From: Bedellia somnulentella
Lineage: Eukaryota > Arthropoda > Insecta > Lepidoptera > Bedelliidae
Direction of reading: 5' to 3'
DNA length: 64,000 bases
NCBI GenBank assembly: GCA_963576735.1
Contig: OY755175.1
Span: 5,162,401-5,226,400, forward strand
The notes beneath the pieces are model-generated. The model did no database searches. It saw nothing but the letters and a program-made list of their open reading frames with translations, and had not been told where the DNA came from. The position numbers and the translations under genes are program-made. Position 1 is the first letter of the stretch. Every line of letters starts with the position of its first letter. This document shows positions 1-9,900 of this stretch, in pieces.

Positions 1-159
1 AGAGATAAAGTGAGATATGATCTTTATGATCTTCACAGTTCATATCCCAACGAGTGGCTCGATCTTACTCAAGATAGGATGATCAGAACATAGTCCACCG
101 CGCTGGCGAAATCACGGAATCCACGTGAGGAGTGCTAAGTAAATATGTTTTAAAAGAAA
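1..159. other. Left edge, no gene recognised
   Basis: Unassigned sequence before the first mobile element. A short open frame on the + strand carries no family signature I can name; it may be an old retrotransposon remnant. Confidence 0.3.
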
Positions 160-168
160 CAATAGAAT

Positions 169-360
169 ATAAATCTTTTTGTTCATGAAAACCTCATGTG
201 GGGATTATTACTAATAAATAAAGGAAAGAAAAATTTCGACACAGGCGGGAATAGAATCCGCGACCCCGGGTATACGCCCCCGCACGTACGAGGTCGCGGG
301 TTCGATTCCCGCCTGTGTCGAAATTTTTCTTTCCTTTATTTATTCTTTATTTATTATAAC
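169..360. mobile_element. T-element inverted (head-to-head) dimer
   Basis: Bases 172-275 are the reverse complement of the T-element 3' part (T-arm of a tRNA-like sequence, then an A/T-rich tail); 286-352 carry the same segment in the + orientation, separated by a ~10-nt centre. The whole insertion is flanked by a 9-bp direct repeat CAATAGAAT (160-168 and 361-369), which indicates that the inverted structure entered in one event. The full-length relative is at about 56757-57010. Confidence 0.8.
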
Positions 361-399
361 CAATAGAATCGCATCACTGTAATGTAAAATGTAACAAAA

Positions 400-546
400 T
401 TTAAAAGGAAAGTGACCGAAGTATGACAATGAAAGGGCATGTATAAAAATATTGATGAATGTGAATGAAGCTCAGCAGGTTTGCCAGGATCGTACAAAGT
501 GGCCATTATTGGTCTCTCTCTGCCTACCTTAATGGGAAGATGGGAA
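400..546 (+). mobile_element. RTE-like LINE, 3'-end fragment
   Basis: Degenerate copy of the last ~45 codons and 3' end of the LINE found intact at 47973-51380. The peptide equivalents of 'DRTKW' and the 'CLPTLMG' tail can be followed. It is 5' truncated and frameshifted. Confidence 0.65.
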
Positions 547-1429
547 CTAATAGCGCCAGTGTATGTAAAATTTAATATGTCAGTGCTCGCTACGGAATGG
601 AACCTAAAACCTCAGGGCTGTAAGCCTAAAACTGAAACCGTTGGACCATTGAGACAGCTAACGAGATATATAAAATGTCTGAATCAAGAATCTTGATGAC
701 CAATGTCACCCACTTCAATTTATGGTTAATTACGCACATCATGACTGTAAGCTCTCAGCTTTTGAGTCGCTGAGTGGTTGGGAGGATTTCGGGAGGAGGC
801 TCTCCCTCCCACCCGTTGCCATGGCAACGCCTCCCACTTACAGACGAGAGGGTCAGCACTGAAAGGCGGTTGCAACAAGTAGCCATTTAAGTACTTTACT
901 TTATAGAGCACTTCAGTGGATATAGTTTTTCGTCACCTAGTTTCTTTGGTGTCGAATACTTATCAGTTTTTAACGAATATATTCGGTAAAATAAAATGAA
1001 TGTAAATTTTGTACTTACAAGAAGTCAGTCAGTAATTTTAGCGAATTAATATACCATCGCTTTGGCAAACAAATATTCACGATCTGTGTAAATAAACCCC
1101 GGTCCTTGTTCGCCTTGTATGACACCCACCGCCCACGGCAAGATAAAATGGTTGTTTCTAATAAACCGATACGTATCTACGCAAGAATCTATGATTGTGG
1201 AATCGTTAAATCGCTATATATCGATCGTGGATTATGGCCATATCGAACCATACAGGGTGGCCACCAGCCCCTTGGTACAGACATATATGAACTGTAAGAA
1301 GCCCTCAGTCTTGACTAAGTTTTGAAAACTATCTTACGGTGTTCATTTGTTTATAAGGAGCCCTAAACAAATATTTTTCTGTCTTCATTTTAGCTATTTT
1401 ATTAAAAAATCGAAAAAGAAAATTCAATA
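547..1429. other. Intergenic, no coding gene seen
   Basis: Short open frames here lack family signatures. The only clear feature is the X-box palindrome at 815-828, in a locally GC-rich stretch (770-850). Confidence 0.4.
815..828. promoter_or_regulatory. Perfect RFX-type X-box palindrome
   Basis: GTTGCCATGGCAAC is a perfect 14-bp palindrome and matches the X-box bound by RFX factors, which in animals commonly marks promoters of ciliary genes. It lies in a GC-rich island inside AT-rich DNA, which fits a promoter. No matching gene is visible in the window; the target could lie to the left. Function is inferred from the motif alone. Confidence 0.45.
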
Positions 1430-1461
1430 TTCAAATGTGCCGCGAAAACGCGACTTTAAGT

Positions 1462-1577
1462 AAAATGGCGGCTGTAGCACAAATGACGTCAATTCCGCAT
1501 TAAACACCAATGAGCGAAGCGAAACACAGTCTGCTTATGCTCGATCTACGTCATTCATCATTATAGAAATAGCCAAT
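1462..1577. promoter_or_regulatory. Promoter-like cluster: YY1, CRE, two CCAAT boxes
   Basis: Within 116 bp there are AAAATGGCGGC (1462-1472, a YY1-type site), a full palindromic CRE TGACGTCA (1484-1491) and CCAAT at 1507-1511 and 1573-1577. The density is much above what AT-rich background gives and resembles a housekeeping promoter. Orientation and target gene are unknown. GTF3C5 starts 5.3 kb away, so it could use this only through an upstream non-coding exon. Confidence 0.4.
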
Positions 1578-1625
1578 CACGGTCGTTTTTAGTCATGTGA
1601 CAGTTGCATCAAAAATACTTATTTT

Positions 1626-2630
1626 AGAAGACGGATTTTAGTGAGATAATGCAATATTTTTATCTCGCATTATTACAAATTGCTCCAAAAAAGAAATATT
1701 AAGACTAATGAAATTAAAGAAATGTATATTTTTATTACAGTCAAATAGCCTAATTTTTGTTTAAGGCCGTACATATGATGGAATAACTGTTTTCTGAGAG
1801 TCAATATAGTAGTATTATAGAATTATATTATCTGTGGTAGTAGTGTAGTTTAATGATATTTGTGTGTGTTTTACAAGGTACTGGGAAAACCCACCATCGC
1901 TTCTAATGCAGGAATTATTTCCAGGAACAGGAAGGCTTCCAATGTGGCTCTTCTGAAATCAAGTGTAGTTATTATTTTAATACGTTCGAAAGATAACCTA
2001 ACATTAATTTTAAAACTACCAGTACAATATTAGACCCTATGGAACTCATCAGTAAATAACCAGCAAACTTGGCCATACTTCACTGGCTCAGTATCTTTAG
2101 CAAATAATGATTTCGATATTGGCCTTTAATATATCAGTTTGGTTGGTTCCAAATAAATGGACATTTATCCTTCTCCAAAATACCTCCTAAATGGATAATC
2201 AGGGAATACTTAAACAGTGTTTAGAGGATAAATAATATCCGGTCCAACTGTATTCTTTGATTGACATTGTGGATCATCCAATTTCACAAGAGTGTTAATG
2301 GTGAGGAAAACCATCATAAGGAAACCCACTATTACTAATATTAAAAAATAAATAAAATAACTAAATCAACAAGGTGGATATGATTTCAAAATATTACTTA
2401 AACGAAAACGTGCATTCCACTATTGGTTAAGAAATACTTAAAGGTACAAGATCACATATATTTATTACTTATTTTATTACACTTATTTAAATCACCCAAC
2501 AAAGCGTAGTATTGTTCGCAGCGTAATAAAAGATAAAGGATATTAAATATTTATTATAGATCGTAACACCAATTTAACGAAAACATGAAAAATGATGTTT
2601 AGTATTTTTTATAATAATATTTTGATTTAT
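1626..2630. other. AT-rich intergenic DNA
   Basis: No gene seen. Around 2289-2327 a ~40-bp piece resembles the middle of SINE-A (the stretch before its 'aggaaaccca' motif). Confidence 0.35.
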
Positions 2631-2875
2631 ACATGCACATATACTCACGGCTATTAAGCCCTAGAAGGGGTAGCTAGAGCTAAGGAATTACAAATTCCTA
2701 AGCCGCTTTTGGAAATTATGTGGGGAATAGATGGTAAAATAAAGGTCGTTGGTGATGGGTCTCCAACCGCATCGCCCAAAAATCCCTTAAAAAGCCTCAA
2801 TACCCTTAGTCGTTTTTTACGTACACCCACGGGAATAAATGGGGTAGTGATATTCTAAGCCGATACTACACGGCT
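2631..2875 (-). mobile_element. RSE (short RTE-derived retroposon), near full length
   Basis: In the reverse complement the element runs from its conserved 5' end (gtgtagt.tcggc) through the central 'ccaactca/ttttgg' region to the 3' motif ending in cgtgagtatatgt. It is about 245 bp, the usual length in this window. Confidence 0.8.
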
Positions 2876-3765
2876 AATATATTTATATATTTTATAGACA
2901 GTTATAAAAGCAAATAGAATAGAACCTAAAGTAATTTCTAGAATATTTTATCAAAAACATAATTTTGTAGCTATATTGGATGTTTTATTTAAGTAGTTTA
3001 ACGTTAATTCACTTATATTATAACATGCTGCGAATAATGTTAGTACCTAGCTGAGGTACTTTGCATTTTTGTTGTCATCTATATTTAATTTAGTAGTATT
3101 ATTTTAAGCTGTTGCTTTGTGCATGGTGCATAAATGTATTATATTTTTTTCAAATTTCATAAAAATACAATACACGCATAGTTTTATGAAAAACATGTTA
3201 ATACTAATGGTAGTAAAATACCCATCACGTATTGTGCCTAGTACAAAAGTACCCATTAACATAAAGATATAACCCATGGGGCAAGGCTGCAAGGCAAGCT
3301 CGACCAGTCAACCACAAATCTCATGGAAAATCATTTTGCCTCCGAGTCCAAAGCCCCAGTTACCTCGACCACAACTGGGACCAATAGATAAATTAGTATA
3401 GTAGATAAATATCTACCAATTATAATTAGTTTGTAATTCAGTATGTTTGGTATGTTTAGTCTGGGCTGCAGTCTCAAGTGCAAGGCAAATGATATGCCGC
3501 AAAAAAAGTTAGGCTTAGATAAAGATAAAATATATTTATTAAAAAATAAAAAGAATATTTCTTTGTTTTTGAACGTCACAAACTTACGTATAAGTTAAAT
3601 CTTCTATATGAGTTAAATTTTGCCTAAGTTGCCTCCCGTAGCGACCTTCGGATCCTCTGGCTTGGTATTAAAGTGACACCATTGACGTCAGTACGATTCA
3701 ACCCTAGCAGTTCTAAATCACAGGGAATATTAGCCGAATATAAAGCTCATCGAATGATTTCGCTT
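2876..3765. other. Intergenic DNA, no gene seen
   Basis: AT-rich. Two minus-strand open frames (3104-3292 and 3331-3579) have the composition of chance frames and no recognisable domains. Confidence 0.35.
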
Positions 3766-4215
3766 AAAGCGACGACAGCCGTGGCCGATTGGATAGTTGA
3801 CTAGCTTCTCGGTCCGATTCCCACTGAGAGCAACATTTATGTCATAAACATAAACGATGGCTTCTTAGTCTTTGATGTTATTTATACATCTACTCACGGC
3901 TATAAATCCCTTAACGGGGTAGCCAGAGCTTTGGAAGGAGAAATTCCTCAGCCACTTTTGGAAGTTGATGGGGAAAAGATGTTAATAATAAATGTTTGGT
4001 GACGGGTCTCCAACCACATCGCCCAAAAATCACTTGAAAAGCTTCTATACCCTTAGTCGCCCCTTACGATCACCCACGTGTAGAAATGGGGTAGTGTTAT
4101 TCTAAGCCGACACTACACGGCTATATGTGTATTATATAATATTAAACATATCGTTGATTTAGTATCCCATATACAAGTATAATATGTCCGTGTATATTTA
4201 TTTTTATTTATAACG
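3766..4215 (+). mobile_element. SINE-B (tRNA-type head), interrupted by an RSE
   Basis: Head at 3780-3835 has an A-box-like GGCCGATTGGATAG and a B-box-like GGTCCGATTCC, then the family-specific 'gagagcaacatttatgt'. The tail resumes at 4123-4215 after a nested RSE. Relatives are at 4560-4737, 12876-13050 and 46826-47070. Confidence 0.6.
3886..4122 (-). mobile_element. RSE inserted in SINE-B
   Basis: Near-full-length RSE; 5' end at 4122 (reverse of gccgtgtagtgtcggc), 3' end at the tactcacggc boundary near 3890. SINE-B sequence continues on both sides, so this insertion is younger. Confidence 0.75.
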
Positions 4216-4559
4216 TCCATTCAATATTATTATCGAATGTAGATCAACAAAAACTTCTTCGTAGCAATCGCCAATCATTAAATAAAATACACAATGTGCT
4301 ATATTACTGAAAACATCAGCCGTTATGACAAATGTAGACGTTTTTAGGTCTGTAGTGTAGTGTAAAAAGAAACTTAGAGAATTGAGACTTTTTAGGTAAC
4401 TGTTGGGTGATGCGGTTGGAGATCATATTCTTAGCCAATACTAAAGTTACCAGATCTTATGTAGAAACAAGTTTTTAATTCTACACGCCCCAACTCTACA
4501 AGACACAATATCTACATCAACCATTTATATAATATAAAACAAGAGGAATATAAAATTTA

Positions 4560-4737
4560 TTTTGTAATTGATCTACGTACCTAACGATATATTAAATATT
4601 ATATAATACGCGTATGAATAATGTCCAAGACTAAGAATCAATCATTTATGCTCATCCATCACATAAATGTTGCACTCAGCGGTGATCGAACCCGCAACCT
4701 CCGAAACGAGACCAATCCACTCGACCACGGACGTCGT
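4560..4737 (-). mobile_element. SINE-B copy
   Basis: Reverse-strand copy of the SINE-B head: B-box GGTTCGATCACC, then the gagtgcaac/atttatgtgatg motif and the 'tcttag/tcttgg' tail. Diverged from the 12876 copy. Confidence 0.6.
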
Positions 4738-5391
4738 TGAGTACATATTGGGGTAGTAATATCTATCAATTGCTAATGAATTTGCAAAATTGATATGTTT
4801 ATTTACCCACAAAATATTCATCTGCTTTATATCGTTGCCATCCTTATGCAACAGGCTTAGCTGCTTCGTATAGTCTTAGTCTATGCGATAGGTTAATGGA
4901 TGGTAAGTGAAATAAAATAAAATAATGGTGATGTTCCCCATTGCCACATTTAAGGTCACATCGATGTACAATCAAGTGAAGTTAAAAAGTTCCCACACAA
5001 GTCAAGGAAATAATAAAAAACACGGACAAAATTATTTTATTAACCTCACTTTCCTTTAAGGTATCAGTAGAATAAGGTTATGACGCCCTTAGTATCCCTA
5101 AAAAAAGGTCCCACCAACTTCCTTGTTGCAGAATTACGTATTTTTTGTCACTAGACACGGGAACATAAATTGCAATAAAGCACAATTCGGAAATCCTTCG
5201 GTGGGTTTAAGGTTCGTTCCTTTTCGGATATGGCGGCAGATCCTTTTATTGCAAATAAGTTTACATTAATTTAACAATATGCAAGTAGTTGGCCAACATT
5301 ATTTTGCCGACAAGGTGTATTTAAATTAAAAAAATACAACTTATCAAAGCTTAACTCAAAGATTAAGCTTTCACAACACATATTACCGAAG

Positions 5392-5600
5392 GGGTGGCAG
5401 AGGTACTAATAGTACTGAACAGCCCGTGACATTATTGTCATCTGGTATTCAGATAACCCACGTTTTGCTTGGACAGTGTAGTCACGTGATCATATACACT
5501 GTCACATGACTATGTACAACTTAGCCTTGTAGGATATTTTCCCTCAACACTAACAAACCATGATAAGAAAAACACACATGCCTTTAGTAAAGGTTTAGGC
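5392..5600 (-). mobile_element. SINE-A, diverged partial copy
   Basis: Contains reverse complements of the SINE-A 3' block (ctctgcca.cccttcgg), the cgtgag/acactgtc block and the ggttgttaacggtgaggg block. It lacks the tRNA-like head. A second SINE-A copy in the same orientation lies just to the right. Confidence 0.65.
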
Positions 5601-5606
5601 CTTAAC

Positions 5607-5795
5607 ATAACATAACATAAACGTTCACGCCGTTTATCCCCGAAGGGGTTGGCAGAGGTACCAATGCTCCTGAACTCACATGGCAAGCGCCATCTAGTTT
5701 CCAGAGAAGGTACCCACGTTTTGCTTAGACAGTGTACTCACGTGATAGGGGGCAGGCCTATCGCCGTTTTGTTTAGGCCTTACTCAGGATTTAAA
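5607..5795 (-). mobile_element. SINE-A 3' half
   Basis: From the (TTATG)n tail in reverse (aacataacataa) through 'gttcacgccg...ccccgaaggggttggcagagg' to the 'gcctatcgccgttttg' block. It forms an adjacent pair with the copy at 5392-5600. Confidence 0.7.
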
Positions 5796-6074
5796 GTCTC
5801 TTTGTATAATAGGCGTTCAGCTCGTTCTCTCCACTCAGTTATCCAAGTTGTCCTGAAATATATATGGAGTATATATAAGTATGTAAGTAACAAAGTCTAT
5901 ATATGACGAACTACAATGCGTTGTAAAAAAAATCCTTAAAAGGAACGAGAAATTATGATTTGAATTCATTGCTAGAATGAATATGGTATCGAAGTTGAAT
6001 ATGGTATTATGCGTTCGATCATAAGAGACTCCTGAGGTTTCAACTACTTCTCTGATAGATAATCTACTTATACC

Positions 6075-6270
6075 TGCCTAAACTCATGGCTATAAATCAT
6101 CTAAAGGGGTAGACAGTTCTACGGAGTAAAAGTTCCTTAGCTACCTTTAAAAGCTAAATCGAAATATTGTAAAACAAAGGATGGTTGGTGATGGGTATCG
6201 TATATTGTCACGTCACACCAATTAAAAACCTCCTTAAAGTCGATATTCGGTCTTCAAATATGGGATCACA
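6075..6270 (-). mobile_element. RSE, degenerate
   Basis: Recognisable but strongly mutated RSE in reverse orientation (aactcatggctataaatc..aaaggggtag, then 'ggtgatggg'). Confidence 0.55.
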
Positions 6271-6639
6271 TATTTAAATGATGTTTTTTTAGTTGTAGAC
6301 ATTGTTCACCAACTAAAGGAGAGTACTTATTATTAATCTTCATTCCGTCCAATAAATTTTGCATGCTTTTATTGGTGTAAGACGGGGTAGATTCCCTTAA
6401 ATTTGTTTGCATTTCATCATGGCTCTCTCTTAGAGTGTATTTTTATAAGATTACACAGTAAACATCATTATTTTATAGATTGTTGACAAAGAAGTTGACG
6501 AGTTTTTAGAGCCATTTTTAATTGCTGGAGTTATTTTAGCTTTCAGTTTTATACAAATAACAAATACACTATTCTTATGAAAATATTATAGCTCACAATA
6601 ATTATTGTTTTATTCGTTAATATTGAAAACCTAGCATTG

Positions 6640-6700
6640 CAGATATATCTATCGATGTGCTATCGATGTTTATTAATAACATCATCGACACGAGGACGTG
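6640..6700 (+). promoter_or_regulatory. Candidate GTF3C5 promoter with two DRE-like sites
   Basis: Two copies of TATCGATG (6650-6657 and 6661-6668) lie about 200 bp upstream of the GTF3C5 start codon. They match the insect DRE core TATCGATA at seven of eight positions. DREs mark TATA-less housekeeping promoters in insects, which suits a Pol III basal factor gene. No TATA box is evident. Confidence 0.4.
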
Positions 6701-6859
6701 ATTTTTACGACCAGTCACAGCCCTATTTACGTCAAATCGTTTTCGTTTCGTTGTTTGTTTATTTATATTTGGTTGGACTGTGCACCAATTGTAATCTGTG
6801 CTGTGCACTTACAGATTTATTTGTATTTCATGATTTCATGAATACATTTCAACTATAAA

Positions 6860-6970
6860 ATGACTGAACCAAATGTTGATAAGCACGTGGTAGCTGTATT
6901 ATTTCCTGGAATAATAAAAAACACCGATAGAGCTATAGAATATCTTGGTGGGTTAAAGAGCATCGCTGAG
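6860..6970 (+). CDS. GTF3C5: GTF3C5 coding exon 1
   Basis: Codons 1-37, ending in phase 0 at gag|gtatgt. Encodes the start of the tau95 N-terminal barrel with the family motif 'FPGIIKNTDRAIEYLGG'. Confidence 0.9.
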
Positions 6971-9900
6971 GTATGTTTTTTTGTATAACCTTAAAATAAG
7001 TTGATATTTTTATTTAATAAATGTAATTTGTATCTTTAAATAACTTTTTATATGATTTTACAAAGTGGCAACTCAGTAGATTTTATTTATAAATTTTATA
7101 TTTTTAACCTACAAATTTTAGCCGTGTAGTGTCGGCTTAGAAACCGTGTAGTTTTGGCTTAGAATAGCACTACGCCATTTCTTCCGGTGGGTGTACGTAA
7201 GAGGCGACTAACGGTATTGGGGCTTTCAAGGGAATTTTGGGTGATGCGGTTGGAGACCCATCACCAACAACCTTTATTTTACCATCTTTTCCCCACTAAA
7301 CTTTCTAAAAGTGGCTGAGGAATTTTTAATTCCTTAGCTCTGGCTACCCCTTTTAGGGATTTATAGCCGTGAGTATATGTATGTATGTTAAAATAATTAC
7401 AAACTATTCAAAAGATTATTTTTTCCCATGATATTAAAGTTTTCAATAAAAATAGTATTTATCATCTTAAGAAATACTTAACTACTATTATATGTATGTT
7501 ATGTCGCAATTTATAACTATTGTTATCATTTACATTTCACTTAGCAATGCAGATTTTATTGAACAGGGTGATATTTTAGTATTTATTTAGACACATGCTT
7601 AGTAATTTCAAAGGTAAACTTTATCAATCTCAAAAGTGGCTATTAGAGAACCATGATATTTTAAGTTAAAATATTGTGCTTGCAATGCAATTTTTAATTC
7701 CTTAGCTCTGGCTACCCCTTCTAGGGATTTATAGCGTTGAGTATATGTATTTTGTTTAAACTGTTAGTACTTCTGCTGCTCCTTTGTCAATCATATATCG
7801 CACTTCCATTCAAATAGTGTCGCATCTCAAAAAAAAAATGCTTTATTTTATCATTACGTTTGCCAAACATCAAAATGTTATCTCAAAAACTGGCATATTT
7901 ATAGCTTCAATAAAAGTATAATTTTTAGCTTTCGTAAAATAAAGAGAAAGTGTAAATTTTTAATGCAATTTTCTCAATGATTTGGTTTTTTGAGTTGTGA
8001 CGCTATTGGAGTGGAGGTGCAATATATGGCTTGAAGGTTTGAGTTTTGAGAAGACTATTATTAAACCTTGTTGATTTATTTTCCTATAGCTAGTAACTTC
8101 TATACAGTAAAGTTAGGTGTGAAAGGATATCAAGGCTGTATATTTTTTTTGGACTTAAAAGCTTTAGCTTTACTTTTGTGTCTATCCTTTATATTCATTT
8201 TAAAGTCAAAGCAAAGCAAATTGACCTTCTCTTTTTAAGACCGAAGCAGCACAACTTTTTAAGCATCTTGTTTCACTGGATATAATAAAAAATAATTATA
8301 AAAAAAAACTTATTTTTACAGGCTAATAACCCAGAAAAGAAAATGCGCCTGGGTTTGTCTTATCATCCAGAAAATAGATTACTTAGTAAAATTTATGCAG
8401 ACACAGTTAAAACAAATGGAGTTTTGATGAAAGTTAAGATAAAGAAAAAAGTTGTTGACGGTGTTGTCCAGAAAAAAGTGATTTCTTCTATTCCTGTTGC
8501 AAAGGTGACAAAAATATTTAAATTCGAAGGTGAGAAAATTTTGTATGAGTGTGTAAATAAGTCTGGTACATTAAACTTCTGTTAATGTTAAGGGACAATA
8601 TCTATCATTATGGTATAGGTTGGTGGAAAATTGTTATTATAGTTTAATTAAGAGTGTTTTATAATAACAAAATTTACTGGATTGTACTTATTTTTGTGTT
8701 ACTTTGCTGTGTAGTGTCGGCTTAGAATAGCACTACCCCATTTCTTCCGGTGGGTGTACATAAGAGGCGACTAACAGTATTGGGGCTTTTAAGGGATTTT
8801 TGGGCGATGCGGCTGGAGACCCATCACCAACAACCTTTATTTCACCATATTTTTCCTACTCAAATTTCCAAAAGTGGCTGAGATTTTTTTATTCCTTAAC
8901 TCTGGCTACCCCTTCTTGGGATTTATAGCCGTGAGTATATGTATGTATGTATGTACTTATTTACTAGTAGATCAGCCTTGCTTTAGAAAATGAGAATATA
9001 AAACAAATATTGGCCTGTGTTCTTTTCACTACATATTTTTTGATAAGAAATAAAGCATAACCATTAAAGATCATAATGATACAATTGCATATATTTTTAT
9101 GGCATAAATAGGTTTTAGCATATTTTCTTGTACTATATGCAATTTATATTGCATAATAGTCAAATGTAATATTAAATTTTACTAAAGTTTATTTTAGTGC
9201 TGTGGTTTGACCCCTGGAAGTAATCTTTATGCCACATTTGGTTGTGCCAGTATAGTCAATGTATATAATATATATATATATTATAGCGTTATGCTTTATG
9301 GTTATGGTTAAATGTTGATGCTTCTAAAACATTATTTATAACTAAGTAATGACAAAAGTATTTATAAATCTTATATTAGGCCATAAATCCCAAAAAGGGG
9401 TAGCCAGAGCTTCAGAGCCAGAAACTCCTCAGCCACATTTACAAGTTGATATGGGACAAGATGGTAGAAATATAATGTATTGTTGGTGGTGGTCTCCAAC
9501 TGCATTGCCCAAAAACTACTTAAAAAGCCTCATACCCTTAGTCGCCTCTTACAACACCCGTGGGTAGAAAGGGGTAGTGATATTCGAAGCCGGCACTATA
9601 CGGCAATCCAAGCCGGCACTACACGGCAATCTGAGCTGGCACTACGCTGCAAAGCCGGCACTACACGGCATCACTCATGGGAAGAAATGGGTTAATGCCA
9701 TTCTATACCACTTCTCGGGTCGCAGGACAGCCAAGCAAGTGTATCTTGTTTATCTCATAGCTATAAATTTAGTAAGTTCTCAAACTTCTATTAATAAAAT
9801 GATATTTATAGGCATGGCTGATTTCCAGTTCCTGCCCCTTAAAGAAGGTGCTGTGGGTGAAACGCACCAATGTGCAGTAGATGATATACTGCCTTCAGGA

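Noticed and set aside
726..911. Minus-strand 61-codon ORF across the X-box
   Set aside because: No domain or splice support; the GC-rich promoter-like stretch alone explains the open frame.
8322..8585. Exon 2 open frame taken as an independent 80-codon gene ending at 8585
   Set aside because: The conserved part stops at a good donor (8530) whose phase matches exon 3; the rest is intron.
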